From Solanum dulcamara (Eukaryota > Streptophyta > Magnoliopsida > Solanales > Solanaceae), in the NCBI RefSeq assembly GCF_947179165.1, contig NC_077242.1:54569097-54633096 (forward strand): 64,000 nucleotides of DNA, given 5' to 3'. Position 1 is the stretch's first letter, and each line of letters opens with the position of its first letter. The translations under genes and the position numbers were made by a program. This document shows positions 11,987 to 22,784 of the stretch, in pieces. The notes beneath the pieces are model-generated. The model did no database searches. It was given only the letters and a program-made list of their open reading frames with translations, and had not been told where the DNA came from.

Positions 11987-12185
11987 CATTTATATGGGTG
12001 GTCCCAAGGGGTGACACATGTCATCCCCTAAGGATGACATGTGTCAAGCCATGATTGGCCACCGTGTCATGCTTCCAATTAGGGGCTGCCACGTGGCAGC
12101 GGGGTCCACCTCCCCAAGCAGCTGCATCACCTACTTGACCCTAAGTAGGTGAATCACCTGCTTGCTTGAGTTACTGCCACGTGTC
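11987..12185 (-). promoter_or_regulatory. U3 promoter elements of the left EB LTR
   Basis: In element order (right to left) there is CCACGTGTC at 12177-12185, an inverted repeat CACCTACTT/AAGTAGGTG at 12128-12151, a 16-base perfect palindrome GCTGCCACGTGGCAGC at 12085-12100 with a G-box core, and a perfect 15-bp inverted repeat (12012-12026 and 12032-12046, loop CCTAA). A TATA candidate CATATAAATG lies at 11996-11987. ATTGG (CCAAT) words lie near 12055 and 12194. G-boxes are binding sites of plant bZIP and bHLH factors; regulation is an inference. Confidence 0.6.
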
Positions 12186-12543
12186 GCTCCTCCATTGGCT
12201 GCCACGCGTCGTCTTTTTCCCTTCCTCGCGGGTTCGTAATCTCGTCTTACTTTAAGAGCTCATGTAATCCGAACTACGTAAACTTGGTATATCCTTAAGC
12301 AACTTAAGTGTATAAGACTCTTAAATTAGTGTCTTACGTAGGTAAATCGAGTCCTACGACTCATTTCTTAGCCTTCAACTCTTTTCGGATTCTTATGACT
12401 CTATCTCCAACCTCCCTTCTCGCGAGGTATCACAATCTTCTTTCCTTAGAGTTGTTTGATAGTGTCGTAGCTTATCCGGCTCACATGATAGTGTCTAAGG
12501 AACTTAAGAAGACGTTCCGAGCTTAAGAGTGCGGGGTGTAACA

Positions 12544-12579
12544 TCCTTCCCCCCTTTAGAACATTCGTCCCCGAATGTT
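12544..12579 (-). other. EB polypurine tract and pre-PPT hairpin
   Basis: Next to the LTR the minus strand reads CTAAAGGGGGGAAGGA, a clear PPT. Upstream is a perfect 8-bp hairpin, arms 12560-12567 and 12572-12579, loop GGGA in element sense. Confidence 0.85.
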
Positions 12580-12593
12580 GAATAAAACTTTCC

Positions 12594-13420
12594 TTAAGAC
12601 TTTATACGGATCATAGGGAGATGCCTTTCTACTGGAATGACATACATTTTCATCCAAGTAATTAATATACGAGTTCCAAGACTAGGGATATCCGTAGACA
12701 TCGGGAATAGGTACGGACACTTGTGTTTCATATCCTTTTCAACCTCCCAGTTTATGTCTTCACGATTCTTATTCCGCCACAGTACCTTGACGGAAGCTAT
12801 GTCCTTAGTTCGCAACCCGTTTAATCTGCTGATCCCGGATGGAGATAGATTGCCCCTTGTAGGATAACTCCCTGTTACATGGACCTCCTGCACGAGAAAT
12901 ATTCTGGGTGCGTCGTTCCTATTCTTGCGGAGCATTGATCTGTGAAAACTGAATGTATTGTTTCAAATCGGACGGTAGGTCCCACTCATAGGCAGCTTTA
13001 TCTATTCTAAAAATGCCCTGCGAAGGATCAATGTATCCCCTTCTTGTCGACTTTAGGCTGCTAATCGATATCTTATCCCGAGATAAGCTTTACTTTATCA
13101 ATAATTTAGTGGATCACATCTGGGCCAGTCCCTTAATCGAAGGGCAAAATGTCATACGAAGATTCATCTGGGTTCCTCAATCCCTTTCGAAATGATTTCC
13201 AACAGTTAGCTGTAAATTGAACTTTTCTATCTGAGATAATAGATGTGGGGACTCCGTAAAATCTTATTATTTCCCTACTATGTCATTTCGCAGAACTCTC
13301 AGCTGAATATGCCTTTCTAACTAGAGGGGAACAGGTTGATTCTGTCAGCACATCTACCATAGCCCGTATGAACTCCCAGTTTCCTTAGAATGCGAGGTCA
13401 GCTCGTACTATAATACATAT
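12594..13420 (-). pseudogene. EB pol remnant: integrase core to chromodomain-like tail
   Basis: The 12594-12935 fragment carries LRTKDIASVKVLWRNKN and EVEKDMKHKCPYLF, the chromodomain-like tail of plant Del/Tekay pol. Further right (about 13190-13370) the minus strand reads an integrase core: RAMVDVLTE in place of IVDRLTKSAHF, then AYSAESSAK, a stop, then REIIRFYGVPTSIISDRKVQ with the second catalytic Asp, then FTANCWKSF. The segment between core and tail is poorly preserved. This is the only recognisable coding part of EB and cannot be functional. Confidence 0.75.
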
Positions 13421-14021
13421 TAACTGCTTTCCACCTCTTAGTCGGGGTTTCCATTCCCTGAGATAGGCTATCAGACTGCTGATGCTTCTTTTAACTTAAG
13501 CTATTGTACAACTCCTCTTAATCTAACTTGTAATACCTTAGGTATGCTATCTTTCTCTTTTACTCAGATCTTTTCTCCAGTTTTCTTACCATACATCATA
13601 TTGTAATCCTTACATAAACGTGTGTACGGACATAGAGCAGTAGAGAAAATTCATTAGCATTGCTATACTAGTGGCTTACCTCCTTTCGTCGAGGTCAAGG
13701 CTCCACTATGGCTCTTGTCCTTAATACCGATTATATCTGAATAGTTCTGCCTCGAACCATCTTACACTTTTCCTGAATAGATTCTAAATATGGCAATCAC
13801 ATTGTTATTACTAACTTTCTTTTATCGAGTAATCATTTGACCTCGCTCTTAGTATGCCAATATTCATAGGTTGCACAACTATTCTTGTGCCATTTTCACG
13901 AGGTGCATTGTATTTCAGTCATAATCTTTTCTGCTCTTGGCTTACTTTGTTCTATATGTGTCGTTGTACTAACCCGCTTTTATAATCTCTTTTTGTCATA
14001 CTTATTTTGTTCTCTTTCTCA
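13421..14021. other. EB internal region, no recognisable gene
   Basis: A few pyrimidine-rich stretches and short ORFs on both strands lie between the integrase remnant and the 5S-derived segment. I see no motif of RNase H, RT or protease here. Confidence 0.6.
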
Positions 14022-14123
14022 CTTCCCAGGGGGTCACCCATCCCAGTGCTACTCTCATTCGAGCACGCTTAACTTCGGAGTTTTGACGGAATCTGGTGCA
14101 TCAGTGTGAGTATGATCACGTCC
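14022..14123 (-). pseudogene. 5S rRNA-derived sequence inside EB
   Basis: The minus strand aligns without gaps to the first about 102 bases of plant 5S rRNA as I know it, with roughly 18 differences, most of them transitions. Diagnostic words are GATCATAC, GATGCACC, AAGTTAAGCGTGCT, GAGAGTAG and GGATGGGTGACC(C)CCTGGGAAGT. The last is box C of the internal pol III promoter, with one change. The A-box is more altered. The 3' end, about 17 bases, is missing. It lies on the same strand as EB. It could be a captured 5S sequence, a 5S-derived SINE remnant, or a piece of a Cassandra-type element whose LTRs carry 5S sequence; no second copy is visible nearby, which argues against a complete Cassandra. 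A working rRNA gene is unlikely. Confidence 0.85.
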
Positions 14124-16124
14124 ATCCCTTATGGGGTCTCGTTTGAAGTTTAAGCGTTTCCACTTAGATACGATAGCATCAGTTGATTTTCTCTTACGCT
14201 TGTACTTCTCCTATCCACTTCCCCCCTTTAAGGGTGTACCCATGTCATCCTCTGTTTATTTTCATCCATTCATATGCGAATGATTCCACTCCATCATATT
14301 TAACGTGCTGTACCATATCTACATCTTCTGCTAAATCATCCCCACGTTAGGTTGCCTTTCTAGGAAATCCTAGCATACCCGTAGGGTGCTTTAGTATTCG
14401 CAATGTATCGTATAAAATCTCATCTAACAATTGATATTTGAGTAATATCCGTAATGTAGCAGTACATTCAAAGCCATATTCCATTCATCCCAATCAGTAA
14501 TTAGGGAGGGCTCATAATTGGTGCACATTCCCCACTCGAGTGTACTTATACTTTAATGACTCATGTTTCGAGCTTCGTCATTATACTAACTTTATTCCAG
14601 TGGATACCACTAATCATTAGAGTGGAGTCACGTGTACACCATACTTCTTTACGCCTCCTGAGCTTGCACCTTTGTCGTGTGCCTAAGGCTCATTTCTAAT
14701 CCTGCTTAAAACCATATCAACTTCGTGGTAGTAGTGGCCTTGTCTTAATACTTTTTCATCGTACTATACCTCCAGTTCATAACTGTCTATTTCTCTTTTT
14801 GTTCGATACTTATACTTAATTAATCGCATCTATCTTGAGTGCCTCTATTAGAACTTCTGTATTATTCCTTCAACTCATTTCCATTTTTGGTTGGGCGTAA
14901 GGAATTCCATATTACCCTTTATTTCCTTGCACTAGCCATCCTTTTCGTCATCATATAACCTTTATTCGAAACTTTCCTTATGGAACTTGATAAATCTTCC
15001 TTATTTATTCCATAGCTTGCTTTTCCGTTCCACACCTATCTTTACATTCCATTTACATGGACCACATCATACCTTCTAGTTAATTTCTTACTAAGTTTTG
15101 CTTATTCTAATAATGGTTTTTGTTATGTTCACCTGGTACCTTGTTCGCATTCAGACCCATAGTATAATACCGCTTGACTTTCTTCACGATTCTTACTATG
15201 GGTTACTTACCCTTCTGAGCTAGTCTTGTCCTTAATGTCTCACAAGCTATCTTATTAACACTTCATATCCGTCACAATTCTTTTCCCTTTGTACTCTTGT
15301 CTTACTCTTGTCTTAACCATACTGTTACTTCCTTCAACTATCACTTGTCATAGTTTATCCCTATGTATCACTTCAGACGATGCCTTACTATATCGTTTTA
15401 TCCCGATCTATCAGTCCTCTCTAAGTCATCTTCTTTGGCTTATAGGTCATTTCTAACCTCGTTCTACTATTCCAGTATCGACCTCCTAGTTTCTATTGCC
15501 CTTTAACCCAGCAATTAACTTATTTCTCGAGGTAAGCCATACTTGTTTAGTCAAATCTCATCATTGTTGCGAGGACAACATTTCAAGACATACTATAGCC
15601 CTGTATCTCATTCTCCTCTTATTTCTAGGAAAATTTGGGCAGAGTTTCCTCTGTATTTCTTACTATCTCAACACCTACACGCAGAAAATGCCAACAATGC
15701 CTCACAGGGCCAACATCATATATATTCCTATCGTATTATAGCGCAGCCACACAGGGCATACATATATATTCATATCATTTCAGATCACAGCCACACAGGG
15801 CTCCCATAATTAACAGTATGGAAATGAACTTACCTGTTATGTCCACTCGAGCTGCACCTGTTATACTTTCCTGTTTACCTTTCCTGTCACTTTTCAATTG
15901 TATCTGTCAATCGCATTTCAATACCTTACCTGACATAGGGCTTTCGTGCCTTTGCTTACCTGCGTGCTTCGTAACATCCAATATTATCAGTTACTTTCTT
16001 CTATCGGCGTTGTCTTCTAGCTAAAATCACAGGTTAGTATGAGGACTTTCATTTTCTATATCTCGGCTCTATCGCACGATCTTAGATATGAAAGAAAGTA
16101 ACATCCTAAAAATCCTGTAGCCTC
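14124..16124. other. EB internal region, no recognisable gene
   Basis: About 2 kb where gag and protease would lie in an autonomous relative, but neither strand shows the MPPRR start, a retrotrans_gag signature or a zinc knuckle. Around 15695-15810 the word CCACACAGGGC, or CACAGGGC, appears three times between runs of ATAT. Plus ORFs at 15496-16024 overlap in all frames and look random. Confidence 0.6.
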
Positions 16125-16163
16125 CTGTCTATAGATGTGGTGCACAACACACCGATAAACAAG
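16125..16163 (-). other. EB leader stem-loop
   Basis: Arms 16125-16139 and 16148-16163 pair around an 8-nt loop (TTGTGCAC in element sense). Position relative to the PBS and the flanking words GGAGGCTAC are as in E1 and E4. Confidence 0.6.
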
Positions 16164-16204
16164 ACTCTACTAGACACGGTCTGTAGACACTCCAAGGACG
16201 AACT

Positions 16205-16216
16205 GCTCTGATACCA
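16205..16216 (-). other. EB primer-binding site (tRNA-iMet, perfect)
   Basis: The minus strand reads TGGTATCAGAGC exactly, four bases from the LTR end at 16221. This fixes the element on the minus strand. Confidence 0.95.
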
Positions 16217-16873
16217 CTTTTGTCATGACCCAACCCCGTAGGCCGCAACTGGGGTCTGACCTGGACCCTTTCATACGTATTTATCAACTACAATTAAGTT
16301 GAACCGTGTGTGATGTGATACTATATACAAAAACCCCAATAGTTTAAAACATTATCATGTACATGTAGCCTCTTTCATTTGTATCATATCATGAAAGGGC
16401 ACGCGAGCCGACAAGGCTGCTATAACAAAAACATTCACAACATATCGAATAGGCAACATCGAAACTAATTCACAAACAACCCACATATACATATGTCTAC
16501 AGACCTCTAAAAATAGTAACAACAACATATGGCGGGACAAGACCCCCCCTGTACCCCTGAATGTACAAATATATACATTAAGTGACCAGCATCAAAATTT
16601 AGGCTCCAGAACAGTGAAGCACTTCCGACACAGCTGAGAGGAACTCCTATGCTGATGGATCTCCAGAATAAATATCTGTACCTGTGGGCATGAAATGCAG
16701 CCCCCCGAGAAAAGGGGGGTCAGTACGATATATGTACTGAGTATGTAAAGCATAACACATCGTAACTGAGATCATAACTGAAATAGGGATGCAGGGGACA
16801 AGTATAATAACTAAATGAATTACTGTACCTGCACCTTAGGACACGTAAATCATACACATCATCATATGCTGTG

Positions 16874-17406
16874 CCCGGCCCTCTAGTGAACTCGGTGTTA
16901 TAATCACTTCTTCATAATCACATATCATCATATCATAATGCATTTCATTTCATCATATCATCGTATACAGTATCATACCATCGTATACGGTATCATCTTA
17001 TCATGTATATCATCGTATTACACCCGGTTCACTGCGGGGCTTAGGGTCACAATGTATTGCTTTAATCTCATATGCATGCCTACATAAAGTATCCGGCCCT
17101 TTAGTGAGGGACTCGGTGAATGGAGTGGTGTACGTCTATAGCGTACCATCATAATATACATATGTACCCGGCCCTCTAAGGAGGGACTCGGTGTTCCTTC
17201 CTTAGTTCACCACATATACTATCATATTACTGCCGGCCCGGGACTCGGTGAATAATTGTATCGTCATAACATATAACATATATCACACCTCACATACGGC
17301 ATCGTCTCCTCGTGTGTGGAACTATACACATCCGGCCCGGGACGCGGTGAAAGAAGCAGTAACACTGTGCACGATAACATATCCCGGCCCATCGTGGGAC
17401 TCGAGG
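16874..17406. repeat. Array of GGCCC/GGG hairpin words in the right EB LTR
   Basis: This is the second copy of the array at 9748-10280, with the same seven words. Small changes, such as CCGGCCCGGGACGCGG here versus CCAGCCCGAGACGCGG in the left copy, show which copy kept the pairing better. Confidence 0.7.
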
Positions 17407-19093
17407 AAGGATGGGTTACAGCATACACGATTAGAGTAGTGAGAAACCATATGCCACTAAGTCATTATCTAAGACTCGATGAAACAGTCAAGTGAGCCGT
17501 CACCTGAAGACTGGGGAAGTAATTATCCGAGGTATCCCTTTAGATGTCATTAGGGCTTATATCAGTTGGGGCTTCAGGGATCACAAACATGCATCAGAAT
17601 AATGCCACACAGTTTATGCAATCAGAAATATAGTCTATGCAATCAGAAATGCAGTTATCTAGTCAAAGACTCAACTCATGCAATCAACGGCATTTATCAT
17701 TTCAGAGCCTCTAAAAAGAGGAGTTAGTACCTCTACTTACTATTCATTATATAGCAGGCTCGAGAATAGTAGTTTGACTACTTTCAGACTCTTAATGTTC
17801 AGGAGTGACTACAAGTCACGAGTTACAATTACCTCTAAACCTATATCATATACCATTTCACTTAAAGTTAAGCCATTCCAAAGGAAAGAAGAAATAGGCT
17901 TTACATGTACTAGTTTTCATCACATGGAAGACAAAAAGGTAATGACTCAGCTATTGCAGAAGTTCTAATACCAAAAAGTAAACAAGAGTCTCGACTCATA
18001 CTCAGGGCTTTACGAATGGATTGAATCCCAAATATCTTATACATATCATTCATAACTTATATCTAAGACATGCCAAAAGAAAATAAGAATAGTTCTACAT
18101 ATCTATTCCAAAAACACGCCAAAGGAAAGCTTCACATACCTTGTATGGACTTCTCTTAATCACGTCCACATCGTTGTCCTCGAAACCTATTTAACATGGA
18201 AGTAATGTAAGTATTAACAACCTTGGACTTTTCAGCAACTTAGACTACCCACGAGTATTCATAACATTCATCCCTTCGCTCGCCTTCTTGACTAGTTCCT
18301 TAACTAGTTAGGATGTTAACGAAAATCGGGCAGCACCTCCCCTATAATTTGCCCTATCCGAATTCCCAACCATGTAATTAGCACCTTCGGCCAACCAAAA
18401 ATTCAACCAGCAGCCCATACATATACATATTACGACCAAAATTACACAATATAAACCCCAACAATTCACTCGAAACTAAGATACCAAAACTAGAGTTTTT
18501 AATCTTTCTTTCGCGAATTCTTTAATTGCAAAGCGGAGGGTCATGTGGCTGAAACCAGCAGCTCCCACACATAATTTAGATAACTTTTAGACCCTGCAAC
18601 ACGCCACAACACAACCAGCAGCAGCCCCTATGCGTACAACACCTTATTTCGACAACAACTTAACTATAGCGATTCCAAATTCGTTTATTCCGAACGCTGA
18701 ACTTTTCAAACCTTTTACCCAACTTCCAGCAGACCCTAAGGTGTGTAATACACCCTAATATAGCATCATAAACTTAAAATTAGAGGGGAAGCACTTACCT
18801 TTCCCGAAATTGACTAAAACTTGCCGAAATCGCGCCTCGGAATATTTTTTACGTGCTGAATCGTTGTGGCAGCTTGCTGTCCGTTTTTTTGCTGCACCAA
18901 ACTCTAATTTTATACTACTAATACTTCCATATCATCGTGGTATACTCTATATAATTAATTTACGGAACGAAATCGGGACTTACCTTATTTTTCTCCCAAG
19001 CCGTCGCAATTTTCTCTCCTTAGCTTTAGGGTTTTGTTTGTTCACGTTGCTGCTGGAAATGTTGGTGAACAAGCTGAAGTTTGAGATATATAT

Positions 19094-19292
19094 CATTTAT
19101 ATGGGTGGTCCCAAGGGGTGACACATGTCATCCCCTAAGGATGACACGTGTCAAGCCATGATTGGCCACCGTGTCATGCTTCCAATTAGGGGCTGCCACG
19201 TGGCAGCGGGGTCCACCTCCCCAAGCAGCTGCATCACCTACTTGACCCTAAGTAGGTGAATCACCTGCTTGCTTGAGGTACTGCCACGTGTC
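19094..19292 (-). promoter_or_regulatory. U3 promoter of the EB 5' LTR
   Basis: The promoter of the element itself: CCACGTGTC at 19284-19292, G-box palindrome GCTGCCACGTGGCAGC at 19192-19207, a 15-bp inverted repeat with one mismatch at 19119-19133 and 19139-19153, and TATA candidate CATATAAATG at 19103-19094. Transcription would run leftward. The layout is identical to the left LTR. Confidence 0.6.
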
Positions 19293-19650
19293 GCTCCTCC
19301 ATTGGCTGCCACGCGTCGTCTTTTTCCCTTCCTCGCGGGTTCGTAATCTCGTCTTACTTTAAGAGCTCATGTAATCCGAACTACGTAAGCTTGGTATATC
19401 CTTAAGCAACTTAAGTGTATAAGACTCTTAACTTAGTGTCTTACGTAGGTAAATCGAGTCCTACGACTCATTTCTTAGCCTCCAACTCTTTTCGGATTCT
19501 TATGACTCTATCTCCAACCTCCCTTCTCGCGAGGTATCACAATCTTCTTTCCTTAGAGTTGTTTGATAGTGTCGTAGCTTATCCGGCTCACATGATAGTG
19601 TCTAAGGAACTTAAGAAGATGTTCCGAGCTCAAGAGTGCGGGGTGTAACA

Positions 19651-19655
19651 CATGC
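19651..19655. repeat. EB target site duplication, right copy (CATGC)
   Basis: An exact match to 9091-9095, directly after the LTR end TGTAACA. Confidence 0.9.
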
Positions 19656-19764
19656 GATCTTAGGTACGTCTGAAATAACCCTCAATGCCAGAACTGTGTT
19701 TGTTAAAATAGTCCCTAACTTCAATATGTCCTTACATGATCACTATATAACGAAGGCGTTGAAG
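19656..19764. mobile_element. Copia-related debris inserted in E2 (right part)
   Basis: With EB removed this continues 8256-9095. Reading plus, a DHYITKALK patch near 19738 resembles the ADIFTKAL motif at the end of copia RNase H, but frame continuity with the left part is not demonstrable. Gypsy homology of E2 resumes at about 19765. Confidence 0.35.
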
Positions 19765-20720
19765 ATACATGTCCAAATTTATGAAGCTCCACAAGCTAAA
19801 CCTCATAGGCGACCTTACTAAACCTTCTCAAGATTTGGTATAAGCCTAAATACTGGGCACTAAGTTTCTATTTCCTGCCAAAGTATATCCCACCCTTCAT
19901 GGGTGAAATTTTCAAGTAAACCCAACCATTAAACTCAAATTGAAGATCTTTTCTCCTTACATCCAAATTGGAGTTTTGTCTACTTTGAGCAGTCCTCAAT
20001 ATTTATCTAATAAGTCTAACTTTGCCCATATCCTCATGCCCAACTCAAAACCTATAAAAGAAACTTTACCCACCTCAAACGAACCAATAGGGGACCTACA
20101 CCTCATACCACAAAGAGCTTCAAACGGATCCATTTGAATACTAGAATGGTATTTATTATTATATGAAAAAGCAAGTGCTCATCCCAATTACCCTTGAAGT
20201 TAATAACACAAGCTCCTAATATGTATTACAATGTTTGAATAGTATGCTCGGCTTGCCCATCGCTTTACGGGTGAAAAGTCGTACTAAACTTAACTTGAGT
20301 ACCAACACGCTTTTGGAAAGATATCCAAAATTGAGATGTAAATTGAGTGTCTAGGTCCGAAATAATGTATAATAGAATACCATGAACCTTAATCAACTCC
20401 CAAATATAAAGTGTATCATAGTCCATGAACAAATAGGAAGTCTTATGGAGAAGATAATGAGTTGAATTAGTCATTCGGCCAACAACAACCCAAATCTAAT
20501 CATATTGCCTATGAGTATGAGTCAAACCCATTATGAAGTCCATATTCAACTCTTCTCATTTCCAAGTAGAAATTTCAATATCTTGAGCTAAACTTCCCAA
20601 TATTTTATGCTTAACCTTCACTTGTTGACAATTAAGTCATATAGCCACAAACTCCGCAATAACCATTTTTATTCCATTCAACCAATACAGTTCCCTCAAA
20701 TCTCTATACATCTTTATAGT
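19765..20720 (-). pseudogene. E2 pol: integrase (decayed)
   Basis: The minus strand gives the integrase C-terminal part about 19790-20140 (patches equal to KLSP-YVGLYKILRRF and AQSRQ of E1). The core at 20265-20474 keeps IISDLDTQFTSQFWISFQKR with the second catalytic Asp, while the TNSTHYLLHKTSY segment stands where TKSAHFLPVKTSY is normal. The zinc region is about 20600-20720. Stops and frameshifts abound. The plus ORF 19940-20137 is a shadow. Confidence 0.8.
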
Positions 20721-21520
20721 ACCTAGATGAATAGAATACAGTAAACTATGAGTATCGAACAATATCATTTCCCTCACTTCATCAACATTAGGAACACAAA
20801 AATGGTCTTGATATCTAAGAACAATATCTACCCCTTGGGATAAACCCTCAATGGCATTTTAGGTCACTGATTTCTTCAACTCTAACAAAGTAGGATCACT
20901 ATCTTGCTTTTTCTTAACATCCACCATGAGAAATGATTTGGAACCATTTTGCACAACTCACCACCATTCTTCAAATCAACCAAATAAACACCCAAATGAG
21001 TTAATATATGAACATCATGAAATAACATTTTCTTTTAATTCTCAACATGGGAAATACTATTCATGGACAATATACTAAGAGAATCGGCAACCACCTTCGC
21101 TTTACCTCGATGGTACAAAATAGTCACGTCATAATCCTTCAATAACTAAAGTCATCTCCGTTGTTGTAGATTCAAATGCTTTTGGTTGAACACATATTAC
21201 AAACTCTTATTATTGGTGAACACATCCACATGGACGTCATAAAGATAGAGTCTCCAAATCATCAAGGCAAACACAACCGCCACTAACTGCAAGTTATAAG
21301 TCGGATAGATCTTTTCATGCACCTTAAGTTGCCTAGAAGCACAGGCTATCACCTTACTATTTTGCATAAAAAGACGACCAAGACCAAGTATTGAAGCATC
21401 ACAATAAACAACAAAACCATTAGATACTTCTAGTAAAGTCAAAACTAGAGGAAAAGTAATTCTATCTTTCAACTCTTGGAAAATTTTTCTCACATGCCTC
21501 GGACCATTAAAATTCTACCT
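20721..21520 (-). pseudogene. E2 pol: RNase H and RH-IN tether (decayed)
   Basis: The 21197-21493 fragment reads [20 protein letters not shown] and [20 protein letters not shown], then a [10 protein letters not shown] end, a good gypsy RNase H with the first catalytic Asp kept (CDAS). The following tether (about 20721-21190) is recognisable only in short patches with stops. Confidence 0.8.
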
Positions 21521-22290
21521 TCTTTTGAGTCAAAGTAGTCAGGAAAGATGCAATGGAAGAGAATCCTTCCACAAACAATCTATAATAACCAGCTAATCCC
21601 AAGATTCTTTAAATATATGAAAGAGACAATGGTCTAGACTAATTTTTAACCGCTTCAGTTTTCTTAGGATCAACAATAATAACTTCATTGGACAAAATAT
21701 ATCTAAGGAAAGTAATCGACCTCAACCAAAAGTCACACTTTCTAAACTTGGCAAAAAATTGACAATCCTTGAGAACTTGCAACACAGTCCTGAAATGATC
21801 CGTGTGCTCCTCTTGACTTAGAGAATAAACAAAAATATCATCAATGAGCACAATAAAGAACATATCCAAATATTTCTTAGAAACTACGTTCATGAAAATC
21901 ATAATAGCTGCATGAGGCAATCATAATTCCAAAAGACATAATAGAGAATTCAAAGTAACCATACCGAGTTCTAATAGTTGTCTTTGTAATGTAACATTCC
22001 TTTCTCGAAGTTGATGATAACCCAATTAAAGATCAATCTTTTAGAAGTAACTTTCTCCATGAAGTTGATCGAACAAGTCATCCATCCATTGAATGGGATA
22101 CTAATTCTTAATAGTGACCTTATTTCAATTGTTGATAATAGATAAACAATTGAAGAGAACCATCATTCTTTCTATCGAAGAGTATAAGAGCAATGCATGG
22201 AGAGATACTTGATCTAATAAAATTCTGATCTAACAAATCTTTGAATTGATCATTTAACTTTTTTAGTTCTATCAAGGCCATTTAGTAAAG
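21521..22290 (-). pseudogene. E2 pol: reverse transcriptase (decayed)
   Basis: Fragment 21639-21920 keeps FIVLIDDIFVYSLSQEEHTD, the catalytic box with both Asp residues, then LQVLKDCQFFAKFRKCDFW. The N-terminal fingers (about 21930-22280) are only partly readable, with stops. Gene order is the normal PR-RT-RH-IN. Confidence 0.8.
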
Positions 22291-22784
22291 AGGAATATAA
22301 ATAGATTAGATATCGGGGAGAAAATTAATACCGTAGTCTATCTCCCTCACTGGAGGGATACTTGGGAGATCATCGACAAAATACTTTCAAAAATGCATTA
22401 TCAACCAAATCTGACTCAAGAGTAGGAGCTTCGGAAATTTTATACCTAACCTATACAACATGGTATGTGCAACCTTTGGAGATTATTTTTTGAGCTTTAA
22501 GTAATGAGATAAATTGACCCTTAAACATAATTTTACTATCTTTCCAATCTAGGATGGGCTCATTAGGAAAGTAAAACTTGACCATACAGGTTCTACAACA
22601 TATAAAAGCATAACATACATGAAGCCAATCCATACCAACAATAATATCAAACTCAGTCATAAGCTCTACAAGATCAACTGTGAGGTGGTTTTATGAAAAA
22701 GTAAAATTGGAAAATTTATGTAAACTCTTTTAGCCATAGTTGAATCACCAACAAGAGTATAGACTAAAAAAGGATCTACTGTGA
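22291..22784 (-). pseudogene. E2 protease C-terminus and PR-RT linker; active site deleted
   Basis: The 22451-22660 fragment begins EFDIIVGMDWLHVCYAFICC, the post-protease motif, and a patch at about 22690-22775 reads FLVYTLVGDSTMAKRVY. Immediately upstream in element sense the sequence is already gag. So the zinc knuckle and the protease active site that lie between these parts in E1 and E4 are missing: an internal deletion close to 22780. Confidence 0.7.

Larger units (their letters stand above)
9096..12543 (-). repeat. EB 3' LTR (left copy)
   Basis: It starts TGTCATGACCC and ends GGGGTGTAACA on the plus strand. It matches 16221-19650 throughout. Compared with the right LTR it has about 19 extra bases near 10704-10722, with an AAT microhomology at the edges, suggesting a small deletion in the other copy. 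The 82-residue and 103-residue plus ORFs recur at equal places in both LTRs only because the LTRs are duplicates. Confidence 0.92.
9096..19650 (-). mobile_element. EB: complete 10.56-kb LTR retrotransposon, non-autonomous
   Basis: LTRs 9096-12543 (3448 bp) and 16221-19650 (3430 bp) flank a 3677-bp internal region. The element is bounded by perfect 5-bp duplications, carries a perfect tRNA-iMet PBS next to the right LTR and a G-rich PPT next to the left LTR, so it lies on the minus strand. The internal region holds only integrase/chromodomain remnants and a 5S rRNA-derived segment; gag, protease, RT and RNase H are not recognisable. LTRs make up about 65 percent of the element. The two LTRs differ at only a few positions per 100 bases over the parts I compared, so this is the youngest large insertion here. 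It resembles a large retrotransposon derivative that relied on proteins from relatives such as E1 or E4. Confidence 0.9.
16221..19650 (-). repeat. EB 5' LTR (right copy)
   Basis: It has the same TGTCATGACCC start and GTGTAACA end as the left copy and about 3.43 kb of near-identical sequence. As the 5' LTR it holds the promoter that would drive EB. It lacks about 19 bases present in the left copy at 10704-10722. Its end abuts the CATGC duplication. Confidence 0.92.

Noticed and set aside
11703..12014. A 103-residue ORF found twice (also at 18810-19121), suggesting a conserved gene
   Set aside because: Both copies lie at the same place in the two EB LTRs; identity comes from LTR duplication. 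It shows no domain and overlaps the TATA region.
14022..14123. A working 5S rRNA gene
   Set aside because: Roughly 18 substitutions, missing 3' end with no T-run in place of the normal terminator, single copy, inside a retroelement.
15496..16024. Three overlapping plus ORFs in all frames of the EB internal region
   Set aside because: Overlap in three frames without a domain, on the strand opposite to the element; they look like chance open frames.
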